From: Pseudomonas lini
GTDB taxonomy: Bacteria > Pseudomonadota > Gammaproteobacteria > Pseudomonadales > Pseudomonadaceae
Length of the DNA: 64,000 bases
Direction: 5' to 3'
Assembly: GCF_001042905.1 (NCBI RefSeq)
Contig: NZ_JYLB01000007.1
Location: 1 to 64,000 of the forward strand
Under the pieces are notes generated by a model, which did not search any database, was not told the origin of the DNA, and was given only the letters and a program-made list of their open reading frames with translations. This document shows, in pieces, positions 31,365-39,879 of this stretch (the stretch's first letter is position 1; every line of letters begins with the position of its first letter). The translations under genes were made by a program, and so were the position numbers.

Positions 31365-31481
31365 ATGAAAGTTCGTGCATCGGTGAAAAAGCTGTGCCGT
31401 AACTGCAAGATTATTCGCCGCGAAGGTGTTGTTCGAGTAATTTGCAGCGCGGAACCGCGTCACAAACAGCGCCAAGGCTGA
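31365..31481 (+). CDS. rpmJ: Ribosomal protein bL36, zinc-binding form
   Basis: A 38-residue protein beginning [16 protein letters not shown]. Cys11, Cys14, Cys27 and His33 form the zinc site, so this is the zinc-binding form, which in some bacteria is replaced by a zinc-free paralogue under zinc limitation. GAGGAG precedes the ATG. Confidence 0.96.
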
Positions 31482-31499
31482 GTGTGATTGTGCTTCAAG

Positions 31500-31536
31500 C
31501 CCGGCAGCTAGTGCGCTGCCGGGTTGATTATTTGTT
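31500..31536 (+). terminator. Hairpin between spc and alpha operons
   Basis: A perfect 9-bp GC-rich stem CCCGGCAGC/GCTGCCGGG (31500-31508 with 31515-31523) is followed by TTGATTATTTGTTATT. It is a plausible but not strong terminator. The -35 box of the next promoter begins at the base after the stem. Confidence 0.65.
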
Positions 31537-31552
31537 ATTACAGCGATATTAT
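31524..31552 (+). promoter_or_regulatory. Sigma70 promoter of the alpha operon (rpsM)
   Basis: TTGATT (31524-31529) and TATTAT (31547-31552) are spaced by 17 bases. The predicted start near 31559 leaves a ~52-base leader. An S4-controlled leader would sit here by analogy with E. coli, but I cannot show the pseudoknot. Confidence 0.75.
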
Positions 31553-31611
31553 CTCGCGCCCTATTTCTTGGCTTCCGGGGCGTAGGTAGCTGTCAATTGG
31601 AGTCCCACTGA

Positions 31612-31968
31612 ATGGCCCGTATTGCAGGCGTTAACATTCCAGATAACAAGCATACTGTTATCTCGCTGACCTACATCTATGGTGTTGGTCGCACTACTGC
31701 ACAGAAAATTTGTGCAGTGACTGGGGTAAACCCAGCCGCAAAGATCAAAGATCTGAGCGACGAGCAGATTGAACAGCTGCGTGGCGAAGTGGCGAAGTTC
31801 ACCACTGAAGGTGACCTGCGTCGCGAAATCAACATGAAAATCAAGCGTTTGATGGACCTCGGTTGCTATCGCGGTCTGCGTCATCGTCGTGGTCTTCCAG
31901 TGCGCGGTCAGCGTACCAAGACTAACGCGCGTACCCGTAAAGGTCCGCGTAAGCCGATCCGCAAGTAA
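31612..31968 (+). CDS. rpsM: Ribosomal protein uS13
   Basis: A 118-residue protein of the 30S head that forms intersubunit bridges. MARIAGVNIPDNKHTVISLT and the basic tail GQRTKTNARTRKGPRKPIRK are diagnostic. It is the first gene of the alpha operon. Confidence 0.98.
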   Translation: MARIAGVNIPDNKHTVISLTYIYGVGRTTAQKICAVTGVNPAAKIKDLSDEQIEQLRGEVAKFTTEGDLRREINMKIKRLMDLGCYRGLRHRRGLPVRGQRTKTNARTRKGPRKPIRK

Positions 31969-31998
31969 TCGCCCCAGCGAATCGACAGGAAATTAATC

Positions 31999-32388
31999 AT
32001 GGCTAAACCTGCTGCTCGTCCTCGTAAAAAAGTTAAAAAGACAGTGGTTGATGGCATTGCCCACATCCATGCTTCTTTTAACAACACAATCGTGACCATC
32101 ACCGACCGTCAAGGCAACGCTCTTTCCTGGGCTACCTCCGGTGGTTCGGGTTTCCGCGGTTCCCGCAAGTCCACCCCGTTTGCTGCTCAAGTAGCTGCTG
32201 AACGTGCTGGTCAAGCTGCGCTGGAATACGGCCTGAAAAACCTCGACGTTAACGTCAAAGGTCCAGGCCCAGGTCGTGAATCCGCAGTCCGCGCTTTGAA
32301 CGGCTGTGGCTACAAGATCGCCAGCATCACCGACGTGACGCCAATCCCGCACAACGGGTGCCGTCCGCCGAAGAAGCGCCGCGTGTAA
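31999..32388 (+). CDS. rpsK: Ribosomal protein uS11
   Basis: A 129-residue platform protein contacting mRNA and S7. AHIHASFNNTIVTITDRQGN and TPIPHNGCRPPKKRRV are diagnostic. Confidence 0.98.
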   Translation: MAKPAARPRKKVKKTVVDGIAHIHASFNNTIVTITDRQGNALSWATSGGSGFRGSRKSTPFAAQVAAERAGQAALEYGLKNLDVNVKGPGPGRESAVRALNGCGYKIASITDVTPIPHNGCRPPKKRRV

Positions 32389-32406
32389 TCCAGGAGATTG
32401 TAAAGA

Positions 32407-33027
32407 ATGGCTCGTTACATTGGTCCAAAATGCAAACTCGCTCGTCGCGAAGGCACCGATCTTTTTCTGAAGAGCGGCGTGCGCGCGATCGAATCGAAGT
32501 GCAACATCGAAGCAGCACCTGGTATCCACGGCCAACGCCGCGGTCGCCAGTCCGATTACGGCACCCAACTGCGTGAAAAGCAGAAGGTCCGTCGTATCTA
32601 CGGCGTTCTCGAGCGTCAATTCAGCGGCTACTACAAAGAAGCTGCTGGCAAGAAAGGCGCAACTGGCGAAAACCTGTTGCAGCTGCTCGAATGCCGTCTG
32701 GACAACGTTGTATACCGTATGGGTTTTGGCTCTACTCGTGCCGAATCCCGTCAGCTGGTATCGCACAAGTCGATCAGCGTTAACGGTCAGACCGTAAACG
32801 TTCCGTCCTACCAGGTTCGTGCTGGTGACGTGGTCGCAGTTCGCGAGAAAGCAAAGAACCAACTTCGCATTGTCCAAGCTCTCGATCTGTGTGCCCAACG
32901 TGGCCGCGTAGAATGGGTAGAAGTAGACACTGAGAAGAAGTCGGGCGTTTTCAAGAACGTTCCAGCTCGCAGTGATCTGTCCGCCGACATCAACGAAAGC
33001 CTGATTGTCGAGCTCTACTCCAAGTAA
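32407..33027 (+). CDS. rpsD: Ribosomal protein uS4
   Basis: A 206-residue primary 16S-binding protein and, in E. coli, the alpha-operon repressor. The S4 RNA-binding domain is at about residues 97-160 (RLDNVVYRMGFGSTRAESRQ). The N-terminal part lacks the four-cysteine zinc site. Confidence 0.98.
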   Translation: MARYIGPKCKLARREGTDLFLKSGVRAIESKCNIEAAPGIHGQRRGRQSDYGTQLREKQKVRRIYGVLERQFSGYYKEAAGKKGATGENLLQLLECRLDNVVYRMGFGSTRAESRQLVSHKSISVNGQTVNVPSYQVRAGDVVAVREKAKNQLRIVQALDLCAQRGRVEWVEVDTEKKSGVFKNVPARSDLSADINESLIVELYSK

Positions 33028-33049
33028 GGGCTAGAAAATAGGTGCATCC

Positions 33050-34051
33050 ATGCAGATTTCGGTAAATGAGTTCCTGACACCCCGCCATATTGATGTGCAG
33101 GTTGTTAGTCCAACCCGCGCCAAGATCACTCTCGAGCCTCTCGAGCGTGGTTTCGGCCACACCCTGGGCAACGCGCTGCGCCGCATCCTGTTGTCCTCAA
33201 TGCCCGGCTGTGCAGTAGTCGAGGCCGAGATTGACGGTGTGCTCCATGAGTACAGCGCCATCGAAGGTGTACAGGAAGACGTAATTGAAATCCTGTTGAA
33301 CCTTAAAGGTCTGGCTATCAAGCTGCACGGTCGAGACGAAGTTACGCTGACCTTGTCGAAGAAGGGTTCGGGGGTGGTTACCGCTGCCGATATTCAGCTG
33401 GATCATGATGTCGAGATCGTTAACCCCGATCACGTAATCGCTAACCTGGCGTCTAACGGCGCCCTGAACATGAAGCTCACCGTAGCTCGTGGTCGTGGTT
33501 ATGAACCGGCAGACTCGCGTCAGAGCGATGAAGACGAAAGCCGCAGCATCGGTCGCTTGCAGCTTGACTCTTCGTTCAGCCCGGTTCGCCGTATCGCATA
33601 CGTGGTGGAAAACGCCCGTGTCGAACAGCGTACTAACCTGGACAAGCTGGTTATTGATCTGGAAACCAACGGTACCCTGGATCCTGAAGAGGCTATCCGC
33701 CGTGCTGCAACCATTCTGCAACAGCAGTTGGCTGCGTTCGTCGATCTCAAAGGTGACAGTGAGCCAGTGGTTGTCGAGCAGGAAGACGAGATCGATCCGA
33801 TCCTGCTTCGCCCGGTTGACGATCTGGAACTGACTGTACGTTCGGCTAACTGCCTTAAGGCGGAAAACATCTACTACATCGGTGACCTGATTCAGCGTAC
33901 CGAAGTAGAGCTGTTGAAGACTCCGAACCTTGGCAAGAAATCCTTGACTGAAATCAAGGACGTTCTGGCCTCCCGCGGTCTGTCCCTCGGCATGCGCCTC
34001 GACAACTGGCCGCCTGCAAGTCTTAAGAAGGACGACAAGGCGACTGCCTGA
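33050..34051 (+). CDS. rpoA: RNA polymerase alpha subunit
   Basis: A 333-residue subunit that nucleates polymerase assembly. The N-terminal domain contains LEPLERGFGHTLGNALRRILL. The C-terminal domain, which binds UP elements and activators, has LTVRSANCLKAENI and LLKTPNLGKKSLTEIK. It lies between rpsD and rplQ as in most bacteria. Confidence 0.99.
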   Translation: MQISVNEFLTPRHIDVQVVSPTRAKITLEPLERGFGHTLGNALRRILLSSMPGCAVVEAEIDGVLHEYSAIEGVQEDVIEILLNLKGLAIKLHGRDEVTLTLSKKGSGVVTAADIQLDHDVEIVNPDHVIANLASNGALNMKLTVARGRGYEPADSRQSDEDESRSIGRLQLDSSFSPVRRIAYVVENARVEQRTNLDKLVIDLETNGTLDPEEAIRRAATILQQQLAAFVDLKGDSEPVVVEQEDEIDPILLRPVDDLELTVRSANCLKAENIYYIGDLIQRTEVELLKTPNLGKKSLTEIKDVLASRGLSLGMRLDNWPPASLKKDDKATA

Positions 34052-34093
34052 TCGTCGTAATCACCGAACGTTGTGTTTGGTAAGGAATGAACC

Positions 34094-34480
34094 ATGCGTC
34101 ATCGTAAAAGTGGTCGTCACCTGAGCCGCACCAGCTCGCACCGCAAGGCCATGTTTCAAAACATGGCGGTGTCGCTGTTCGAGCACGAGCTGATCAAAAC
34201 TACACTGCCAAAAGCCAAAGAACTGCGCCGCGTTGCTGAGCCGCTGATCACTTTGGCCAAGACAGACAGCCTGGCTAACCGCCGTCTGGCTTTCGACCGT
34301 ACTCGTTCGAAAGCTATCGTTGGTAAGCTCTTCAACGACCTGGGCAAGCGTTACGCTACCCGTGAGGGTGGCTACCTGCGCATCCTCAAGTGCGGTTTCC
34401 GCACTGGCGACAACGCGCCTATGGCGTACGTCGAGTTGGTTGATCGTCCTGTCGGCGGTGAAGCTGTATCCGCTGAGTAA
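34094..34480 (+). CDS. rplQ: Ribosomal protein bL17
   Basis: A 128-residue protein, the last gene of the ribosomal cluster. MRHRKSGRHLSRTSSHRKAM is diagnostic. A strong terminator follows at 34501. Confidence 0.98.
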   Translation: MRHRKSGRHLSRTSSHRKAMFQNMAVSLFEHELIKTTLPKAKELRRVAEPLITLAKTDSLANRRLAFDRTRSKAIVGKLFNDLGKRYATREGGYLRILKCGFRTGDNAPMAYVELVDRPVGGEAVSAE

Positions 34481-34500
34481 GACGTCAGTCTGAAACAAAG

Positions 34501-34525
34501 AACCGGGCCTAGTGCCCGGTTTTTT
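34501..34525 (+). terminator. Rho-independent terminator of the alpha operon
   Basis: An 8-bp stem AACCGGGC/GCCCGGTT (34501-34508 with 34514-34521) runs into six T residues. It closes the ribosomal cluster. Confidence 0.92.
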
Positions 34526-34719
34526 GTGCGTGTAAGAAACGCGCTGTTTGTACAAGCTTCCTTGCGGTTCATGCCTTCAGTATATGAGCGGGATTGTTGG
34601 TAGTATTTTTCTATTGATGTCTGCAAATTAATGAATTTGTAGGTGCCATGTTTGATGGTCAATACTCCCTCCCACGCCGATTAGCCGGCAGTTCCAAAAC
34701 TGACAGAGGATGAGATCGC

Positions 34720-36168
34720 ATGAGCCAAAACAAAACGCTTACGACCGCCAGTGGCGCTCCTGTCGCCGACAACCAGAATTCCCGCTCCGCCGGCCCTCGT
34801 GGCCCTTTGCTGCTCGACGATTTCCACCTGATCGAGAAGCTTGCGCACTTCAACCGTGAAAACATCCCTGAGCGTCGTGTACACGCCAAAGGTTCGGGTG
34901 CCTACGGTACGTTCACCGTAACTCGCGATATCACTCAGTACACCAGTGCCAAGCTGTTTGAGTCCGTCGGCAAACAAACCCCGACCTTTCTGCGATTCTC
35001 CACCGTGGGCGGCGAACGCGGTTCTGCGGACACCGAGCGTGATCCACGCGGTTTTGCCCTGAAGTTCTACACTGAAGAAGGCAACTGGGACATCGTCGGT
35101 AACAATACACCGGTGTTTTTCATCCGTGATCCGCTGAAATTCCCTGACTTTATTCACACCCAGAAACGCCTGCCGCAAAGCAATCTGAAAAGCGCGCAGA
35201 TGATGTGGGATTTCTGGTCGCACTCGCCTGAGGCGTTGCACCAGGTCACCATTTTGTTCTCGGACCGCGGCATCCCTGACGGCTATCGCCACATGCATGG
35301 CTTCGGCAGCCACACCTACAGCCTGATCAACGCCAATGGCGAGCGTCACTGGGTGAAGTGGCACTACAAAACCAGGCAAGGGATCAAGAACCTCACTCCG
35401 GCAGAAGCGGCGCGCCTGGCGGGTACCGATCCGGATTACGCACAACGCGACCTGTTCGGCGCCATTGAGCGCGGTGACTTCCCGAAATGGAGTGTCAATA
35501 TCCAGATCATGACCGAGGCCCAAGCCGAGGCTCATTACGAGAACCCGTTTGATGTGACCAAAACCTGGTCGCAGAAAGAGTTTCCGCTGATCGAAGTGGG
35601 TGAGTTAGAGCTCAACCGTAATCCGCTGAACTACTTCGCTGAAGTCGAGCAGGCGGCGTTCGGTCCGAGCAATATGGTCCCGGGTGTCGGGCTGTCGCCT
35701 GACCGCATGCTGCAAGGTCGCGTGTTCGCTTACGCTGATGCTCACCGCTACCGTGTGGGAACCAATCACCAGCAGCTGCCGGTGAATGCGCCTCGCAGCC
35801 CGGTCAACACTTACCAGCGCGATGGCTCCATGGCATTTGGTACCAATGGTGGTGCAGCACCGAACTACGAGCCGAACAGCTACGTAGAATCACCGAAACA
35901 GGCGCCGCGTTACGCTGAACCTGCTTTGGCCTTGAGTGGCGCGGCTGATCGTTACGATCATCGCGAAGATACCGACTACTACAGCCACGCTGGTGCGCTG
36001 TTCCGCCTGATGAGCGATGAGCAGAAAACTCTGCTGATCAACAACATTGCCGGTGCAATGGCTGGGGTTTCCAGCGATGTGGTTGATCGCCAATTGCAGC
36101 ATTTCTTCAAAGCCGACCCCGCGTATGGAGAAGCAATCGCAAAGGCGCTCAACGTACAGCTTAACTAA
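34720..36168 (+). CDS. katA: Monofunctional haem catalase KatA
   Basis: A 482-residue small-subunit catalase that splits hydrogen peroxide. The distal His55 (RRVHAKGSGAYG) and Asn128 (DIVGNNTP) and the proximal Tyr338 in RVFAYADAHRYRVG are all present. No signal peptide is seen, so it is cytoplasmic. AGAGGA precedes the ATG. The 194-base upstream gap is AT-rich and probably holds the promoter, but I could not place boxes or an OxyR site with confidence. The adjacent ferritin gene fits joint control of peroxide and iron. Confidence 0.96.
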   Translation: MSQNKTLTTASGAPVADNQNSRSAGPRGPLLLDDFHLIEKLAHFNRENIPERRVHAKGSGAYGTFTVTRDITQYTSAKLFESVGKQTPTFLRFSTVGGERGSADTERDPRGFALKFYTEEGNWDIVGNNTPVFFIRDPLKFPDFIHTQKRLPQSNLKSAQMMWDFWSHSPEALHQVTILFSDRGIPDGYRHMHGFGSHTYSLINANGERHWVKWHYKTRQGIKNLTPAEAARLAGTDPDYAQRDLFGAIERGDFPKWSVNIQIMTEAQAEAHYENPFDVTKTWSQKEFPLIEVGELELNRNPLNYFAEVEQAAFGPSNMVPGVGLSPDRMLQGRVFAYADAHRYRVGTNHQQLPVNAPRSPVNTYQRDGSMAFGTNGGAAPNYEPNSYVESPKQAPRYAEPALALSGAADRYDHREDTDYYSHAGALFRLMSDEQKTLLINNIAGAMAGVSSDVVDRQLQHFFKADPAYGEAIAKALNVQLN

Positions 36169-36185
36169 GTCTAAACGATAAGCAG

Positions 36186-36210
36186 AACCGCCCTCATTTG
36201 GGCGGTTTTT
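36186..36210 (+). terminator. Rho-independent terminator of katA
   Basis: An 8-bp stem AACCGCCC/GGGCGGTT with a TCATTT loop is followed by a T-run. It lies 17 bases after the katA stop. Confidence 0.9.
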
Positions 36211-36323
36211 GCGTTATTTAAACCGCTTTTCTCAGAATATCTTGGCTTTTATAGCGTCGAACGAGTGACCTTCCGATCAGGTTGGTTCAAACTACAGACT
36301 TTAAAGCAGGGAGATGTAGGGCG

Positions 36324-36788
36324 ATGCAAGGTCACCCAGACGTAATCGATTACCTCAACACGTTGCTGACAGGCGAACTGGCCGCGCGTGATCAATATTT
36401 CGTGCACTCGCGGATGTATGAGGACTGGGGTTTCACCAAGCTCTACGAACGAATCAACCATGAGATGGAAGAAGAAGCAGGGCACGCTGATGCACTGATG
36501 CGCCGGATCCTGATGCTTGAAGGCACGCCACGCATGCGTGCGGACGATCTTGATGTCGGCACCACGGTGCCAGAGATGCTCGAAGCGGATCTGCGTCTGG
36601 AATACAAGGTCCGTGCTGCGCTCTGCAAGGGCATCAAGCTCTGCGAGCAGCACAAGGACTATGTCAGTCGCGAGATGCTGCGAGTTCAACTGCACGACAC
36701 CGAGGAGGATCACACCTACTGGCTCGAAAAGCAGTTGGGTCTGATCAAGTTGATCGGTCTCGAGAACTACCTGCAATCCCACGCCTGA
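36324..36788 (+). CDS. ftnA: Ferritin of the bacterioferritin family lacking the haem ligand (FtnA/BfrA type)
   Basis: A 154-residue four-helix iron-storage protein. Ferroxidase ligands Glu18, Glu51, His54 and the Glu/His pair in TEEDHTYWLE are present. The haem-binding Met52 of E. coli bacterioferritin aligns with Ala52 here (EEEAGHAD), so haem binding at the dimer interface is unlikely. The ATG at 36324 starts MQGHPDVIDYLN as in the family; a longer upstream reading is not supported. The katA-ftnA-uvrA order matches P. aeruginosa, where this gene was once called bfrA. Confidence 0.92.
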   Translation: MQGHPDVIDYLNTLLTGELAARDQYFVHSRMYEDWGFTKLYERINHEMEEEAGHADALMRRILMLEGTPRMRADDLDVGTTVPEMLEADLRLEYKVRAALCKGIKLCEQHKDYVSREMLRVQLHDTEEDHTYWLEKQLGLIKLIGLENYLQSHA

Positions 36789-36801
36789 TTGCCGCAGATA
36801 C

Positions 36802-36841
36802 AAAAAAGCCCCTGTCACTGTTGAAGTGACAGGGGCTTTTT
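36802..36841. terminator. Bidirectional terminator between ftnA and uvrA
   Basis: A long stem AAAAAGCCCCTGTCACT/AGTGACAGGGGCTTTTT has A-runs on one side and T-runs on the other. It can end transcription of both convergent genes. Confidence 0.93.
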
Positions 36842-36853
36842 CATGGGGCAAGG

Positions 36854-39688
36854 TCAGGCTCGATCACGCTCCAACAGCGGCTTGAGATAGAAGCCAGTAT
36901 GAGACTGCTTCATCTCCGACACTTCCTCTGGCGTACCGACGGCAATGATCTGGCCGCCTTTGGAACCACCTTCCGGCCCCAGGTCCACCAACCAGTCGGC
37001 AGTCTTGATCACATCCAGGTTGTGCTCGATCACCACCACGGTATTGCCGTGGTCGCGCAGTCGATGCAACACGTCGAGCAGTTGCTGGATATCCGCAAAG
37101 TGCAGGCCTGTGGTCGGCTCATCGAGGATGTACAGGGTCTTTCCGGTATCGCGCTTGGATAGCTCGCGAGACAGTTTCACCCGCTGGGCTTCACCGCCGG
37201 ACAGCGTCGTCGCCGATTGCCCCAGCTTGATGTAGGAAAGGCCTACATCCATCAGCGTCTGAAGCTTGCGCGCCAAGGCTGGAACAGCGTCGAAGAACAC
37301 CCGGGCTTCCTCGATGGTCATCTCGAGGGTTTCGTGGATGCTCTTGCCCTTGTACTTGATCTCCAGCGTCTCGCGGTTGTAGCGCTTGCTCTTGCAGACG
37401 TCGCACGGGACATAGATGTCTGGCAGGAAGTGCATTTCCACCTTGATCAGGCCATCGCCCTGACAGGCTTCGCAGCGTCCGCCCTTCACGTTGAAGGAGA
37501 AACGCCCCGGCCCGTAACCGCGGGAGCGGGATTCCGGCACACCGGCGAACAACTCGCGAATCGGCGTGAACAGCCCGGTGTAGGTCGCCGGGTTGGAGCG
37601 CGGCGTGCGACCGATCGGGCTCTGGTCAATGTCGACGACTTTATCCAGATGCTCCAGACCTTTGATGCTCTCGTGAGCAGCCGCTTCCAGGGTCGTTGCC
37701 CCATTGAGTGCAGTAGCGCTCAAAGGAAACAGTGTGTTGTTGATCAATGTCGACTTGCCCGAGCCGGATACACCGGTCACGCAGGTCAGCAGGCCGATCG
37801 GAATCTCCAGATCAACGTTGCGCAAATTGTTGCCGCGAGCGCCTTTGAGGGCCAACGACAACTTCTTGTTACGCGGCGTGCGTTTGGCTGGAACTGCGAT
37901 CTTTACCCGACCCGACAGGTACTTGCCCGTCAGCGAATCAGGGTGAGCCATGACCTCGGCCGGCGTCCCTTCGGCGACGATATGCCCACCGTGGACACCC
38001 GCGCCCGGGCCAATATCCACTACATAGTCGGCCAAACGAATCGCGTCTTCGTCGTGCTCGACCACGATCACCGTGTTGCCGATGTCGCGCAGGTGCTTGA
38101 GGGTGCCCAGCAACCGGTCGTTGTCCCGTTGATGCAGACCAATCGACGGCTCATCGAGAATGTACAGAACCCCCACCAGGCCGGCGCCAATCTGACTGGC
38201 CAGACGAATTCGCTGGGCTTCGCCGCCGGACAGCGTATCGGCACTGCGATCCAGTGACAGATAGTCCAGGCCAACGTTGACCAGAAACTGCAGGCGCTCG
38301 CGGATTTCCTTGAGAATCTTGTCGGCGATCTCGCCACGGCGGCCGGTCAGTTTCAGCACGCCGAAATATTCACAGGCATCACCGATCGGCAGATTGGTCA
38401 CCGCCGGCAAGGTCTTCTCGCCAACCCATACGTGCCGCGCCTCGCGACGCAGACGGGTACCGCGGCAATCCGGGCAGGGTTGGGTGCTGAGGAACTTGGC
38501 CAGCTCTTCACGCACCGAAGCCGATTCGGTTTCGCGATAGCGGCGTTCCAGGTTCGGCACGATGCCTTCGAACGGGTGCGAACGTTTGACGATGTCGCCA
38601 CGGTCGTTCAGGTATTTGAAGTCGACGTTCTGCGAGCCACTGCCATGCAGGATGAATTTCTGCTGATCGGCCGGCAGGTCGTTGAACGGCACTTCGAGGC
38701 TGAACTTGTAGTGCGAGGCCAGCGACCCAAGCATCTGGAAGTAATAGACGTTGCGCCGGTCCCAGCCGCGAATTGCACCTTCGGCTAGAGTCAGTTCACC
38801 GTTCACCAGTCGTTTGGTGTCGAAGAACTGTTTAACCCCCAGACCATCGCAGGTCGGGCAGGCGCCGGCCGGGTTGTTGAAGGAGAACAGCTTGGGTTCC
38901 AGCTCGCTGATGGCGTGGCCACAGATCGGGCAGGCGAAGCGCGCGGAGAAGATGATTTCTTCGCCGGGCTCGTCATCCATCGGTGCGACCAGTGCAATGC
39001 CGTCTGCCAGTTTCAACGCTGTCTCGAACGACTCAGCCAAACGCTGTTGCAGATCGGCGCGGACTTTGAAGCGGTCGACCACGACATCGATCGAGTGCTT
39101 CTTCTGTTTATCCAGCTTCGGCAACTCGTCCAGCTCGCAGAGCCTGCCGTTGACGCGGGCACGTACAAAACCCTGGGCGCGCAGTTCTTCAAAGACCGAG
39201 AGGTGCTCGCCCTTACGCTCGCGGATCACCGGGGCCAGCAGCATCAGTTTGCTACCCTCCGGTTGTGCCAGCACCAGGTCGACCATCTGACTGACGGTCT
39301 GGGCTTCCAGCGGAATGTCGTGGTCCGGGCAGCGCGGAATACCGACGCGAGCGTAGAGCAGGCGCAGGTAGTCGTAGATTTCGGTAATGGTGCCAACCGT
39401 CGAGCGCGGGTTGTGCGAGGTTGACTTCTGTTCGATGGAGATCGCTGGCGACAGACCTTCAATGGTGTCGACGTCAGGTTTTTCCATCATCGACAGAAAC
39501 TGCCGGGCGTAGGCCGACAGTGATTCGACATAACGGCGCTGGCCTTCGGCGTACAGCGTGTCAAAGGCCAGGGACGACTTGCCGGATCCGGACAGGCCGG
39601 TGATAACGATCAGTTTGTCCCGTGGCAGGGTCAGGTCGATGTTCTTCAGGTTGTGGGTTCGGGCCCCACGAATCAGGATCTTGTCCAA
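36854..39688 (-). CDS. uvrA: UvrABC excinuclease subunit A
   Basis: A 944-residue damage-recognition ATPase of nucleotide excision repair. It has two ABC ATPase modules (GLSGSGKSSLAFDTLYAEG near residue 30 and GVSGSGKSTLIN in the second half), ABC signatures LSGGEAQR in each, and zinc-finger cysteines (CPICGH, CEACQGDG, CDVCKSK). The start is placed at TTG 39688, because DKILIRGARTHNLKNIDL is the family N-terminus and CGAGG precedes it. A longer frame to 39760 adds non-family residues. It is divergent from the MFS gene. Confidence 0.95.
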   Translation of the reverse strand: MDKILIRGARTHNLKNIDLTLPRDKLIVITGLSGSGKSSLAFDTLYAEGQRRYVESLSAYARQFLSMMEKPDVDTIEGLSPAISIEQKSTSHNPRSTVGTITEIYDYLRLLYARVGIPRCPDHDIPLEAQTVSQMVDLVLAQPEGSKLMLLAPVIRERKGEHLSVFEELRAQGFVRARVNGRLCELDELPKLDKQKKHSIDVVVDRFKVRADLQQRLAESFETALKLADGIALVAPMDDEPGEEIIFSARFACPICGHAISELEPKLFSFNNPAGACPTCDGLGVKQFFDTKRLVNGELTLAEGAIRGWDRRNVYYFQMLGSLASHYKFSLEVPFNDLPADQQKFILHGSGSQNVDFKYLNDRGDIVKRSHPFEGIVPNLERRYRETESASVREELAKFLSTQPCPDCRGTRLRREARHVWVGEKTLPAVTNLPIGDACEYFGVLKLTGRRGEIADKILKEIRERLQFLVNVGLDYLSLDRSADTLSGGEAQRIRLASQIGAGLVGVLYILDEPSIGLHQRDNDRLLGTLKHLRDIGNTVIVVEHDEDAIRLADYVVDIGPGAGVHGGHIVAEGTPAEVMAHPDSLTGKYLSGRVKIAVPAKRTPRNKKLSLALKGARGNNLRNVDLEIPIGLLTCVTGVSGSGKSTLINNTLFPLSATALNGATTLEAAAHESIKGLEHLDKVVDIDQSPIGRTPRSNPATYTGLFTPIRELFAGVPESRSRGYGPGRFSFNVKGGRCEACQGDGLIKVEMHFLPDIYVPCDVCKSKRYNRETLEIKYKGKSIHETLEMTIEEARVFFDAVPALARKLQTLMDVGLSYIKLGQSATTLSGGEAQRVKLSRELSKRDTGKTLYILDEPTTGLHFADIQQLLDVLHRLRDHGNTVVVIEHNLDVIKTADWLVDLGPEGGSKGGQIIAVGTPEEVSEMKQSHTGFYLKPLLERDRA

Positions 39689-39879
39689 AGTGGCCTCGCT
39701 CGGCGGGCGTCGAAAACGTAGGAGTATACGGCCAAATACTGGATGGATGCACACTATCAAATGCGGGGCGCGCAGCCTTGCATGAAGACTGCGTCATCTG
39801 TGCGCGTCATAGCGTCGCGATATACCCCGTCAATCGATGGGACTGGTAGAATCGCCGCCGGTTCACATGAGGTTTTTCC

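Noticed and set aside
31553..31611. S4-binding pseudoknot in front of rpsM
   Set aside because: The gene position suggests one, but the sequence is not close to the E. coli structure and I could not build a convincing pseudoknot by eye.
34526..34719. OxyR or Fur site upstream of katA
   Set aside because: The region is AT-rich, but I could not find a motif clear enough to separate from background.
36282..36323. Fourteen-residue N-terminal extension of the ferritin
   Set aside because: The family starts at MQGHPDVIDYL, and the extension reads through the likely leader with no similarity.
39739..39754. Possible LexA box CTGGATGGATGCACAC upstream of uvrA
   Set aside because: It has the outer spacing of a LexA site, but the right half ends CACAC instead of ACAG and the centre is not AT-alternating. 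It is too degenerate to call without a binding test.
39689..39760. Longer N-terminus of UvrA to 39760
   Set aside because: The extra 24 residues do not belong to UvrA, whose N-terminus is DKILIRGA. A TTG with an upstream CGAGG fits better.
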